A stretch of 64,000 bases of DNA from an uncultured Clostridia bacterium (GTDB taxonomy: Bacteria; Bacillota; Clostridia; TANB77; CAG-508), in assembly GCA_934167835.1 (NCBI GenBank), contig CAKPLZ010000004.1:62001-126000 (forward strand), given 5' to 3'. This document shows, one piece after another, positions 48,599 through 58,105 of this stretch. The notes below the pieces were generated by a model. The model did not search any database. It was not told where the DNA came from and was given only the letters and a program-made list of their open reading frames with translations. Position 1 is the stretch's first letter, and each line of letters begins with the position of its first letter. Position numbers and translations under genes: made by a program.

Positions 48599-49663
48599 TT
48601 ATTTTCCTCTTTCTTTTAATTTGTTTTTCAATCCTGCAATTTTTTTGTATAACTTTTCACTAAATTTAAACATTTTGTATGTTAAAGGTTTGTAATTAAT
48701 ATATAATTCACCTATAAACTCGGTAAACTCTGCATTAAATCCTTTTTTAAATCTGTATAAACCATATTGTGGATGGCTTTCATCAACAATTCCAACCACA
48801 CCTCTAAAATCATACATGTCTTTTTTATGTTCTATTGAATATTTAATCATATCCCATTGAAGTAGATAATTTGGCATTAGATTTCTGTGTTCGTTGCTAC
48901 TTGCTCCATATAAGTACCATATTTTATTTCCATATATTATGTCTATAATTCCTGAAATAGGCTCTCCTTCTGCTGTATATGCCATCATTAGTTTAAAATG
49001 TTCAGGAGCTAGTTCATCATACATTTTTTCAAAATATGATAAAGGTCTTATCATAAAATCGTCTCTTTTTCCGGTAACTTCCATTATTTTATGAAAATCC
49101 TTTAGGTCTTCTCTTGTTCCTTCTTTTATAACAACACCTTTTTTAGTAGCCAACCTAATATTATATCTTGTTTTTTGATGGAATGCTTGAAAAATCTCGT
49201 CTTCAGTTTTGTTTTTTAGGTCTAACCTAAATACATATCTTGGTTGAATTCCTTCACTAAAATCTTTTGCATCATCCTTTATTTTGAATCCTAATTTTTC
49301 AGCTATTTTTCTAAATTCTGTATCATCACTTTTTATATCTGGTTCCCATTTTAGAGTAAAGGCTTTGTATTTCTTTGCTAATGCCTTTAATCCTTCTGTT
49401 AAGTCTTTTAAAACTGTTTCATCATGCTCATTACATATTGGTCCTCTTGATACATACATAAAATTGCCGAAAACTGGTATTTTTCTAATTAAAACACTTA
49501 TCGCTCCAACAATTTTTCCATTTTTATCTCTTGATAATACAATTTCATTTTTCCAAGCTTGTTTAACTTTTCCCCATTCAATAGATTGTTGGAAATTGCA
49601 TCTTTCGTTTTTTTCTAAAAACTCTTTATATTCTTTTTTATCTTTTTCAGTTAATATTTGCAT
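48599..49663 (-). CDS. FemAB-family aminoacyltransferase
   Basis: This 354-aa peptidoglycan-bridge-type protein (FemX/FmhB group) has a GNAT-like fold. Markers are CNFQQSIEWGKVKQAWKNEIV near the N-terminus, FGNFMYVSRGPICNE, the tRNA-facing KTRYNIRLATKKGVVIKEG and LMPNYLLQWDMIKYSIEHKKDMYDFRGV. It would add the first residue of an interpeptide bridge onto lipid II, or modify another wall substrate. It lies between comEB and alr, a wall-synthesis context. Confidence 0.8.
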   Translation of the reverse strand: MQILTEKDKKEYKEFLEKNERCNFQQSIEWGKVKQAWKNEIVLSRDKNGKIVGAISVLIRKIPVFGNFMYVSRGPICNEHDETVLKDLTEGLKALAKKYKAFTLKWEPDIKSDDTEFRKIAEKLGFKIKDDAKDFSEGIQPRYVFRLDLKNKTEDEIFQAFHQKTRYNIRLATKKGVVIKEGTREDLKDFHKIMEVTGKRDDFMIRPLSYFEKMYDELAPEHFKLMMAYTAEGEPISGIIDIIYGNKIWYLYGASSNEHRNLMPNYLLQWDMIKYSIEHKKDMYDFRGVVGIVDESHPQYGLYRFKKGFNAEFTEFIGELYINYKPLTYKMFKFSEKLYKKIAGLKNKLKERGK

Positions 49664-49690
49664 TTGGCTTATTACCCTGACCTTTCATAA

Positions 49691-50173
49691 TTATAACTCA
49701 AGTTCTATTTTTCTTCCTGTTGGTATATATTTTCTGTATTTTACATTTCCCATTTCTAGCATTCTTTTTGAAACTTTAACGCTATCTGTGTCTGCATACT
49801 TGTCCTCTTTATATATTACTTCTTTAATTCCTGATTGAATAATTGCTTTTGCACATTCATTACATGGAAATAAAGCAACATATATTTTGCTATTTCTTAG
49901 GGTTGTCCCTGTATAGTTTAGTATTGCATTTAATTCGCCGTGGCATACATAAGGATATTTAGTTTCTGAATATTTTCCTTCTCTCTCCCAAGAGATTTCA
50001 TCATCTGAACATCCTTTAGGAAACCCATTATATCCTATTGATAAAATTTTATTATCTTCACTTACTATGCATGCTCCTACCTGAGAATTGGGGTCTTTAC
50101 TTCTTTCTCCCGAAAGAAGTGCAACCCCCATAAAATACTCATCCCAGCCAATATAATTATTTCGTTTTGGCAT
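49691..50173 (-). CDS. comEB: Deoxycytidylate deaminase (ComEB-like)
   Basis: This 160-aa zinc-dependent dCMP deaminase contains CHGELNAILN (the usual HAE motif with Gly in place of Ala) and LFPCNECAKAII, which together supply the zinc ligands and catalytic Glu. The start at 50173 (MPKRNNYIGW) has GGAGG upstream; an in-frame ATG four codons earlier overlaps that site. It supplies dUMP for dTMP synthesis. Its frame follows cysS by 15 bases, so it is probably co-transcribed. Confidence 0.88.
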   Translation of the reverse strand: MPKRNNYIGWDEYFMGVALLSGERSKDPNSQVGACIVSEDNKILSIGYNGFPKGCSDDEISWEREGKYSETKYPYVCHGELNAILNYTGTTLRNSKIYVALFPCNECAKAIIQSGIKEVIYKEDKYADTDSVKVSKRMLEMGNVKYRKYIPTGRKIELEL

Positions 50174-50187
50174 ATTGTCCTCCATTT

Positions 50188-51577
50188 TTATATTTTTTCA
50201 AGTTTTGCTCCATCTTTGCTATCTTTTACATTGTATCCTAATTCTTTTATTTTGTCTCTTAATTCATCTGATAAAGCCCAGTTTTTTTCTTGTCTTGCTA
50301 TGTTTCTTTGTTCTAATAATTTTTTAACATTTTCTGGAATTTCTTCTTGTTTTATGTTTATTGGTTCATCAATTTTTACTCCTAATACTTTATCAAAATC
50401 AAGAAGTAAGTCTGCTAGTTTTTTTGATTTTATTGGATTTTTTATTATATCCCATACTACACTCATTGCAACTGGCATGTTTAAATCATCATTTATTGCG
50501 TCTATAAATCTTTTTTTGTATTCTCCGCATTACGCTATCATCAACATTTTCTGTTCCATTATAGTGTTTTTGATATCCGTCTTTTAATCTAATTAGTGCT
50601 GTTTGGCTATTTGATAATCCTTCCCATGTAAAGTTAAGTTTGTTTCTATAATGTGATGTGAAACATAACATTTTGTAACTTAATGGATCATAACCTCTGT
50701 CAATCAAATCTTGTACTAAGTAAGTATTTCCAAGGCTCTTAGACATTTTGCCACCGTCAATTAATAAAAATTCACAATGCATCCAAAATCTTGCTGGTAT
50801 TTTTCCTGTGGCACCTTTACTTTGAGCAATTTCATTTTCATGATGTGTTGGAACTAAGTCTATTCCTCCTGTATGGATATCGAAAACTTCTCCTAAATAT
50901 TTATTACTCATAGTTGAACATTCGATATGCCATCCTGGATAGCATAATCCCCATGGGCTTTCCCATTTCATAATATGATTTTCTGGTGCTTTTATCCAAA
51001 GTGCAAAGTCGTAAGGATTTCTTTTTTCCTCATCTATTTCAACTCTTGCACCTGCTTTTTGATTACGTAAATCTATTCCTGATAAAATACCATATTTATC
51101 TAGTTTAGAAACATCAAAATATATTGCTGTTGATGTTTCGTAAGCGTACCCATTATCTAATAGTTTTTGAACATATTTTATCATATCTGGAATATGTTCT
51201 GTTGCTTTACATATAATTTCAGGTTTATCAACATTTAGTCTATCTAAGTCTTGAAAGAATTTTTCTGTATAATATGCTGCAATTTCTAATGGAGTTTTTT
51301 TCTCTTCTCTTGCAGCTTTTAACATTTTGTCTTCTCCTTCATCACCATCTGATACTAAATGGCCAACATCTGTAATGTTCATTGCATGTTTTAGATTATA
51401 TCCATTATATTTAAGCATTCTTCTTAATGTATCCATGAATATATATGATTTCATATTTCCTATACTTGCATCTTTATATACAGTTGGTCCGCATGAATAG
51501 ATTCTAACTGTATTTCCTTCAAGTGGTTCAAATTCATCTTTTGTTTTGGTTAAAGTATTATAAAATTTTATACTCAA
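50188..51577 (-). CDS. cysS: Cysteinyl-tRNA synthetase, with one CGG +1 site
   Basis: This 462-aa class I synthetase has the zinc Cys in RIYSCGPTVYKDASIGNMKSY, HIGH-like PTVYKDASIGN, WHIECSTM for the other zinc ligands and KMSKSLGN (KMSKS). An in-frame CGG at 50525-50527 after ATG is skipped to give SVMGEYKKRFIDAINDDLNMPVA (Gly351), the conserved anticodon-binding-domain start, and the frame then runs to the normal end. Because cysS is essential and normally unique, efficient recoding is implied unless a second copy exists elsewhere. Confidence 0.93.
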
Positions 51578-51605
51578 ATTTGTTTCCTCCTAAAACTGCC
51601 ATGCT

Positions 51606-51623
51606 GGCAGATTAAAATCTGCC
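51606..51623 (-). terminator. Terminator after the class A PBP gene
   Basis: A perfect 8-bp stem (51606-51613 with 51616-51623) lies in the short gap before cysS. The downstream tract has TTTT after some 15 bases, so part of the transcript may read through. Confidence 0.55.
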
Positions 51624-51631
51624 TTGTGGCT

Positions 51632-54253
51632 TTATCTTGTAACATTTTCTATAGTTATACTGCTATTTGTATTTCCGCCTGCTGTGTTCCCTGGTGTTGT
51701 AGTATTTCCTGCTGTATTATTTCCAGGTGTTGTGTTTCCACCTGTTGTATTATTTCCTCCAGTTGTATTGCCTCCTGGTGTTGTTGTATTATTGCCCCCT
51801 GTAGTATTTCCTCCTGTTGTAGTGTTTCCACCAGTTGTATTTCCATTTTCTGTTGGGTTCGTTGGTGTTACTGGTGTTGGTGGTGTAACAGGTTTTTGTG
51901 GTTCTTTATGTGTTGTACAAGTTTCTGTTACAGTAAGCATATATTTTGCATCAGATGCTTTTGACCAATTTCCAATTTCTGTTTCTGGTCTTGTAATAAA
52001 TACTTTTGATTCTGTATTTGTACAGTATTGGTTTGCTAATAATCCTGTATCTAAGCAAATTTTTGCTTCAACATGGCATGTGCAAGTTTCTGTTGGTACT
52101 GTACCTTTTATGAAGTATTCAGTATATACTTGGTTTCCTCTTGGATCACGTCTGCAAAGGTCTGTTGCAATTTTTCCTGAAGTTTTACATATTGTCGCTG
52201 TTGTTACATTGTTTGGTCTTGTATCTGAGAATTTTGCTTTTGGTAATCCTTTGTGGATTTGTTCCATTACTCCATCCCATATTCTTCCTGATGGGTTTAT
52301 ATTTGTTGCTCTAACTTGTTCTTTTACTTTATTATTATCATATCCGTACCAAGTTGCTGCTGTATAATATGGTGTGAATCCGCAGAACCATCTATCTGTA
52401 TCTCCATTTGATGTACCTGTTTTTACACCAACACTAATGCCAGATATTGCTGCATATCCACCTGCACCTGACCTTACAACTTCTGTTAGAATTTCCTTAA
52501 TTATGTATGCTGTTCCTGCTGATAACACTGTTCTTGATTCTTGCTCTGTTGTTAAAACAACATTTCCTTCTGAATCAACTACTTTTGTATAAAATGTTGG
52601 TTCTATATATACACCATCATTTGCTATTGCTGAATATGCTGCTGCCATTTGTAATGGGCTTGCTTCAATGCTTCCTAGTGCCATTGAAAGGTTTATTTGT
52701 CCTTCTGTTGGATATATTCCTACTGTTCTTAGATACTCTGCTGATTTCTCTACTCCAATTTCACTAATTGCTTTTAGCATTGGAATGTTTTTAGATTGTG
52801 CTATTGCATATCTTACTGTTGTTAATCCCATATATGAATATCCATAGTTTTTATACCCTTGATATTTTCCACTTGAATATGGAATATCATCAAATACTGA
52901 ACCTGCTGTAATTATTCCGTTGTCTATTCCTGGGCATAATACTGCTATAGGTTTTGCTGATGAACCTGGTTGCCTTTTGCTTTGCGTTGCTCTATTTAAT
53001 CCAAAAGATGTAGTCTTTTCTCCAATTCCTCCTACTGTTGCTAATACATAACCTGTTTTATGGTCCATTAAAACCATTGCTGTTTGTGCAGTTACTGGGT
53101 TTCCATTATCATCCACTTCATATTTTGAATATTCTATGTATTTATCTTTTTTTACTTCTTCTTCCATTATGTTTTGCATTGTTGTGTTTTGTGTTGTATA
53201 TATTGTTATTCCACCACTTTTTACATAATAGTTTGTATATTCATCTGTCCATCCATATTTTTCTTTTAGTTCTGATTTTATTTGATTTATCGCTGCATCA
53301 GTATGGTAAGAATAAATTGTTTGAACTATTGTGCCTTTGTTAAAAGCTATGCCGTTATTAATTTCTTCAATTGCTGTGTTATATTCTTCTTCTGTAATTG
53401 CTGCTTTATGCTCTGGTGTTGTTTTTCCTAGTTCATACATTTTATCTACAACTGTTTTTACTCTTTTTTTAATTTTTTCTACATCTTTTTCTTCTGTTGA
53501 GAATGGTTTGTAATAGTTTGGTCCATCATTAATTCCTGCTAAAAATGCACTTTCAGCTAAAGTTAAATCTCTTGCACTTTTGCTAAAATAATAGTTTGAT
53601 GCAACTTCAACTCCATAGCTTTTTCCACCTAGGAATATCAAGTTTAAATAAAGCTCAAGTATTTGTGATTTTGATAGTTCTTGTTCTAGGTAATATGCTC
53701 TTGCCATTTCTCTTACTTTTCTTTGCCAGTTATCGTCTTTATCATCAGTTAAGTTTTTTACTAACTGCTGTGTTATTGTGCTTCCACCAAATGAGGATTT
53801 TCCTCTATGTAATATATATGTAACTGTTGCTGCTCCTGTTCTTTTTATATCAACACCTTTGTGTTCATAAAACCTTTCATCTTCAATTGCTACAAATGCT
53901 TTTGGTAAATATATTGACATATCTGAGATTGATATGTTTTCTCTGTTTTCATCTCCACTTAGTACAGCAATTGTATTTCCGTCTATATCTTTTACGACAG
54001 AGTTTTCATATTTAATTACAACATCTTCCATATTTAATTTAGCTTCTTTAAATATGCCATATATTTTGCCTATTGCAATTCCTGCTGCAATCATTATTAT
54101 AAGTAAAATTGCTAGTATTATTATTGTTATAGTTTTTTTAAGTTTTGGATGTTTTTTCACCTTAATTTTGTATTTTTTTGTTTTATCCATATCATTGTCA
54201 TTTTCTGGTATTCTTTTAGGTTGTTTTTTTGTTCTTTTATTTTCTTTTTTCAT
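51632..54253 (-). CDS. pbpA: Class A penicillin-binding protein 1A
   Basis: This 873-aa bifunctional transglycosylase-transpeptidase has the ATG at 54253 preceded by AAAGGA. A Lys-rich N-terminus and one span (ITIIILAILLIIMIAAGIAIG) are followed by the GT51 domain (AIEDERFYEHKGVD, GGSTITQQLVKNL) and the transpeptidase (RQPGSSAKP for SxxK, KTGTSNGDTDRWFCGF). After about residue 800 the tail is a Thr/Gly/Asn repeat (TGGN and variants), a probable wall-spanning or flexible spacer. It overlaps the restored end of dprA region upstream but not its frame. Confidence 0.93.
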   Translation of the reverse strand: MKKENKRTKKQPKRIPENDNDMDKTKKYKIKVKKHPKLKKTITIIILAILLIIMIAAGIAIGKIYGIFKEAKLNMEDVVIKYENSVVKDIDGNTIAVLSGDENRENISISDMSIYLPKAFVAIEDERFYEHKGVDIKRTGAATVTYILHRGKSSFGGSTITQQLVKNLTDDKDDNWQRKVREMARAYYLEQELSKSQILELYLNLIFLGGKSYGVEVASNYYFSKSARDLTLAESAFLAGINDGPNYYKPFSTEEKDVEKIKKRVKTVVDKMYELGKTTPEHKAAITEEEYNTAIEEINNGIAFNKGTIVQTIYSYHTDAAINQIKSELKEKYGWTDEYTNYYVKSGGITIYTTQNTTMQNIMEEEVKKDKYIEYSKYEVDDNGNPVTAQTAMVLMDHKTGYVLATVGGIGEKTTSFGLNRATQSKRQPGSSAKPIAVLCPGIDNGIITAGSVFDDIPYSSGKYQGYKNYGYSYMGLTTVRYAIAQSKNIPMLKAISEIGVEKSAEYLRTVGIYPTEGQINLSMALGSIEASPLQMAAAYSAIANDGVYIEPTFYTKVVDSEGNVVLTTEQESRTVLSAGTAYIIKEILTEVVRSGAGGYAAISGISVGVKTGTSNGDTDRWFCGFTPYYTAATWYGYDNNKVKEQVRATNINPSGRIWDGVMEQIHKGLPKAKFSDTRPNNVTTATICKTSGKIATDLCRRDPRGNQVYTEYFIKGTVPTETCTCHVEAKICLDTGLLANQYCTNTESKVFITRPETEIGNWSKASDAKYMLTVTETCTTHKEPQKPVTPPTPVTPTNPTENGNTTGGNTTTGGNTTGGNNTTTPGGNTTGGNNTTGGNTTPGNNTAGNTTTPGNTAGGNTNSSITIENVTR
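51655..51860. repeat. Low-complexity TGGN-encoding repeat at the PBP C-terminus
   Basis: Irregular tandem copies of a 12-15-base unit around ACTGGAGGAAAT (minus strand) encode Asn-Thr-Thr-Gly-Gly runs. Such tracts are prone to slippage and should vary in length between strains. Confidence 0.8.
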
Positions 54254-54302
54254 ACTTTCATCCTTTCTAAAAATTAAAATATCCTTTTTAATTATATTAC
54301 AT

Positions 54303-55175
54303 TTATGTACAAAATTCAAGAAAATCATTTAAAATATCCTGCTCTTTTAGGGCTATTTGAGCCCCTTGCTGAATTAGTTCATTTGTGCCGTATTGATGTT
54401 CCACTATTTATATTTCCGTGGGATAGCATAAATCGTTTTCCCCTGTTCTAAAGCAAAATCTACTGTTATTAGTGAACCACTCTTTCCGAGCTGCTTCTAC
54501 CACAAGTATTGCATCAGATAAACCACTTATTATTCTATTTCTAGCAGGGAAATTTATCTTTTCCGGTTTTGTTCCAACAATATATTCTGAAACAATTACC
54601 CCTCCTGCTTTTATTATTTTTCTATAAATTTCATAGTTTTCTTTAGGATAAATTTTATCTAAACCGCACCCAATAACTGCAACCGTTGGTTTTCCTGCCT
54701 TTATTGCACCAATATGGGCATAAGAATCTATCCCTTTTGCTAACCCAGATACTATATTTATATTATGTTTTGATATGTTATATGAAAATCGATTTGCAAT
54801 ATACATTCCATATTCTGAGCACATTCTGCTTCCAATAACCGCTAAAGATGCATTGTTAAGGCTTTTACTGTTACCTAATGCATATAATACAATAGGTCTA
54901 TCATATATCTTTTTTAATTTTACTGGATAATCATTATCGTTTATTGTTATCATTTGAATATTATTATTTTCCATATATTTTTCGTACAACTCTAAATTGT
55001 CTCTATATTTTTTACAACTTATAATTTTTAACTGCTCTTCTGTTAATATTTTTGCTAATTCATTTTTCCTTAGATTCCATATTTTTTCAGGTGTTTTATA
55101 CTTCTCTAATAGCATATTTTGAGTTTTAGCACCTATTTTGTTAATTCTTGAGAACCAAATCCAATATTTATCCAT
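54303..55175 (-). CDS. dprA: DNA-processing protein DprA, with three CGG +1 sites
   Basis: This 289-aa Rossmann-fold protein loads RecA on incoming ssDNA. Core motifs are LAVIGSRMCSEYG, NIVSGLAKGIDSYAHIGAIKAGKPTVAVIGCGLDKIYP and ISEY-type segment VIVSEYIVGTKPEK. The C-terminal quarter is in shifted frames: in-frame CGGs at 54486-54488 (Gly230), 54416-54418 (Gly253) and 54388-54390 (Gly262) must each be skipped. The result EAAGKSGSLITVDFALEQGKTIYAIPGNINSGTSIGTNELIQQGAQIA is textbook DprA, ending at a TAA at 54303-54305. The winged-helix C-domain of longer DprA proteins is absent. Three sites within 34 codons make this the best test gene. Confidence 0.93.
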
Positions 55176-55209
55176 AAAACCTCCCTAAGATTTAGCTCTC
55201 CCAGATTTT

Positions 55210-56058
55210 TTATTCACAATTTTTGCTTGCTGCTTTTACAATATTGGTCATAAGCATTGCTATTGTCATAGGTCCCACGCCACCTGGAACTGGAGTTATA
55301 TAGCTTGCAATGTTTTTAACTCTTTCGAAATCCACATCTCCACAAACTTTTCCCTCTTCATTTCTATTAATTCCAACATCAATTACTACTGCTCCTGGTT
55401 TTACCATTTTTTCTGTTACAAATTTAGCCTTACCAATTGCTGCAACTAAAATATCAGCATTTTTAGTTACTTCTTCTAGATTTTTTGTTCTAGAATGACA
55501 TATTGTTACAGTTGCATGTTTATTTAATAAGCATTGAAGCATAGGTTTGCCAACAATATTACTTCTTCCAATTACTACTGCATTTTTCCCTTCGATTGGG
55601 ATATTATATTCTTCTAGCATCTTAATAATTCCAAAAGGTGTACAAGAAATAAAAGTCTCCTGTCCAAGAACCAATTTACCAACATTTACTGGGTTAAATC
55701 CATCAACATCTTTCTCTGGTTTTATTGTTCTAAAAGCCTCATTAATATCCAAATGTTTTGGAATTGGGCTCTGGAGCAATATTCCATGAACATCTTGTCT
55801 CTCATTTAAGCTTTGTATTAATTCAAGTAGCTCTTCTTGACTTGTTTCATCCCCTAACAAAAACTCCTCATACTCAATACCAAGTTCTTCACAAGCCTTG
55901 CTTTTATTACGCACATAAATTTTAGAAGCACCATCATCTCCAACCATAATAACTGCAAGTTTTGGAGAAACTCCCTTCTCTTTTATTTTTTCTACCTTTG
56001 CCTTCAGCTTTTCTCTAGTTTTTCTAGCCGTCTCTTTTCCATCCAAAATAACTGCCAT
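55210..56058 (-). CDS. folD: Methylenetetrahydrofolate dehydrogenase/cyclohydrolase
   Basis: This 282-aa bifunctional enzyme interconverts one-carbon folates. The start at 56058 (MAVILDGKE) has GGGGGGAG upstream, while an upstream extension lacks one. Signatures are KIYVRNKSKACEELGIEYEE (catalytic Lys region), LLQSPIPKHLDI, the NADP-binding VIGRSNIVGKPM and the PGGVGPMTIAMLM end. Normal length. Confidence 0.96.
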   Translation of the reverse strand: MAVILDGKETARKTREKLKAKVEKIKEKGVSPKLAVIMVGDDGASKIYVRNKSKACEELGIEYEEFLLGDETSQEELLELIQSLNERQDVHGILLQSPIPKHLDINEAFRTIKPEKDVDGFNPVNVGKLVLGQETFISCTPFGIIKMLEEYNIPIEGKNAVVIGRSNIVGKPMLQCLLNKHATVTICHSRTKNLEEVTKNADILVAAIGKAKFVTEKMVKPGAVVIDVGINRNEEGKVCGDVDFERVKNIASYITPVPGGVGPMTIAMLMTNIVKAASKNCE

Positions 56059-56144
56059 ATAACACTCCCCCCTATTGCTTTGCACATTATATCACTAAAT
56101 GATACAAAATGGAAGAACACTTTCAAAAATATATAAAAAAGCCC

Positions 56145-56172
56145 CATAAAAGAAGTTTTTTCTTCTTTTATG
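56145..56172 (-). terminator. Terminator of the BspA-like gene
   Basis: A perfect 11-bp stem (56145-56155 with 56162-56172) is followed by GGGGC and T6 on the minus strand, just past the stop codon. Confidence 0.8.
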
Positions 56173-56184
56173 AGATTTATATTT

Positions 56185-57891
56185 TTAAATTTCTTCACCT
56201 TTTTCTACTTTAGAACTTCCTGATTTTGTATTAATTACATCATCTATAATTGTTTTAGCTGAAGATGTATAATTTACTATTGTTGTACAGTTTTCACTTT
56301 CAGATGTGCCATTAAATGTTCCAAGGTATGTAGTTATTTTATCTGAGTTAAAGCTTAGTGTTATTGTTGAGTTTAATCTATAACAGCAATTAAACATATA
56401 CTGTATATTTGTTACGCTAGCCATATCCCAACCTGTAATATTAAGGTCCTCTAAAGTTCTACAATTATTAAACATCTGTAGCATGTTTTCAACATTGCTT
56501 ACATTCCATTTATGCAAATCTAAATTTTTTAGATTATGGCAATGTCTAAACATTCTTTCCATTGTTTTTACATTGCTAACATCAAGGTCTTCAATTCCAA
56601 TAATTTCTTCAATGTTCATTTCATTACCAGAATTATCTCCGCTTCCAAACATCCATCTCATTGTTGTAACTTTACTTGTATCCCAGTTTGATAAATCAAC
56701 TTTTCTTAAATTCATGCATCCATAGAACATTGAGTCTAAGCTTTTTACACTTTGTGTATCAAAATGGCTTAAATCTATTTCTGTTATTTTTGAACAACCG
56801 CAAAAAACTGCTGACAAACTTTCAACTTTCTCGGTTTTAAAATTTGATATATCCAATTTTTCTAATGATTCACAATAAGCAAACATTGCCTCTACATTAG
56901 TAACATTGCTTGTGTTAAAACTGCTCAAATCAAGTTCTTTTATTTTATAGCACTTATAAAACATTGCTTCTAAACTTGTAACATTTTCGGTATTAAATTT
57001 TTGAACATTCAAATTTTCCAATGCAAAACATTGATAAAACATATACTGCATATCTTTAACTTTTGCTGTATTGAAATGGCCTAAATTTAAGTTAGTTACA
57101 CTTTGACAATCTGCAAACATATCTGCCATATCTGTAGCATTACTTGTATTGAAATTGCTTACATCCAAAAATTTCACTTTCTTGCAGCCAGAAAACATGC
57201 ATAAAAAGCTTTCAACGTTTTCAGTGTTAAATTTTTTTACATCTAATTCTTCCAAATTTGAGCATTCATAAAACATATTTGTCATATTTGTTACTTTAGC
57301 CGTATTAAATCCACTTACATCTAATGTTTTTAATTTAGAACAATTATAAAACATCGCATACATTTTTGTTACATTACATGTATTTAAATTTTGTATATTT
57401 TTAATACTCTCCAAGTTTTCCAAATTCATAAACAGCCAAGAAGTAGTTATTGGAGCTACTACATCCTCAATTACTGCATTTGTTATAGATTTAGCAACCT
57501 CGGCATCACTAATCCAAGGGAAATATGTTTGGGCGCTTTTATTGGTCATATCCGCTATATTTTCCGTTTTATTTACTAATGTTGCTTCCCCCCTTGTTTC
57601 TGGTATATTGCTATTATTCTTTATGACCATTGTTCCATCTGAATAAATTGCAACATACATTTCAGTTGGTTTGATTATATTGTAAGCAACTTCATCAATA
57701 ATATCGCTTGCTTCATTTATTACCTCTTGTTCCTGACTTGCTGCTCGTTCATAATCTTTTGTTGCATTTCTTGCTACTTTAAATATCCCGTCATTCTCCA
57801 GTGCTATATTTGCACTTACAGCAATTAATATTAGCATAACAATTATGGTAATTATAAGTGCAATTAAAGTTATTCCATTATTTTTCTTCAT
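56185..57891 (-). CDS. BspA-like (DUF285) repeat surface protein with prepilin-type N-terminus
   Basis: This 568-aa protein begins with a class III-type prepilin peptide: NNGITLIALIITIIVMLILIAV, basic then G-I-T-L and a long hydrophobic helix, followed by a short charged stalk. From residue about 150 it contains some 14 DUF285/BspA leucine-rich repeats of about 24 residues. The consensus is F-NT-x-N-V-T-x-M-x-x-M-F-x-x-C-x-x-L. Such repeats fold as a solenoid and are common in adhesins. It is probably exported and assembled or anchored at the surface. Reading the N-terminus as an anchor only is the alternative. Confidence 0.82.
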   Translation of the reverse strand: MKKNNGITLIALIITIIVMLILIAVSANIALENDGIFKVARNATKDYERAASQEQEVINEASDIIDEVAYNIIKPTEMYVAIYSDGTMVIKNNSNIPETRGEATLVNKTENIADMTNKSAQTYFPWISDAEVAKSITNAVIEDVVAPITTSWLFMNLENLESIKNIQNLNTCNVTKMYAMFYNCSKLKTLDVSGFNTAKVTNMTNMFYECSNLEELDVKKFNTENVESFLCMFSGCKKVKFLDVSNFNTSNATDMADMFADCQSVTNLNLGHFNTAKVKDMQYMFYQCFALENLNVQKFNTENVTSLEAMFYKCYKIKELDLSSFNTSNVTNVEAMFAYCESLEKLDISNFKTEKVESLSAVFCGCSKITEIDLSHFDTQSVKSLDSMFYGCMNLRKVDLSNWDTSKVTTMRWMFGSGDNSGNEMNIEEIIGIEDLDVSNVKTMERMFRHCHNLKNLDLHKWNVSNVENMLQMFNNCRTLEDLNITGWDMASVTNIQYMFNCCYRLNSTITLSFNSDKITTYLGTFNGTSESENCTTIVNYTSSAKTIIDDVINTKSGSSKVEKGEEI

Positions 57892-58105
57892 TTGCTCAAA
57901 CCCCCATTTTTTTAAAAAAATATACTATATCACAAAAAATAGCAATATTATTAACCTATTTTGTAAAATTGTAATAAATTTGTAATATTTTCCACTTTTT
58001 TCTCTCTATCACTTCCATTTTACTTAAATTTATCATATAATAGTTACGTAAATAAGATATAATTATATTTTATTTCTATAGCTTTTTAAAGCGAGGATTT
58101 TTATT
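57892..58105. promoter_or_regulatory. Divergent promoter region (BspA-like gene / dapA)
   Basis: A 214-base AT-rich gap lies between divergent genes. A good TATAAT at 58036-58041 faces dapA with only a weak TTCCAT -35 at 58013-58018. The dapA ribosome binding site is GAGG. No riboswitch such as the lysine type was recognised. Confidence 0.45.
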
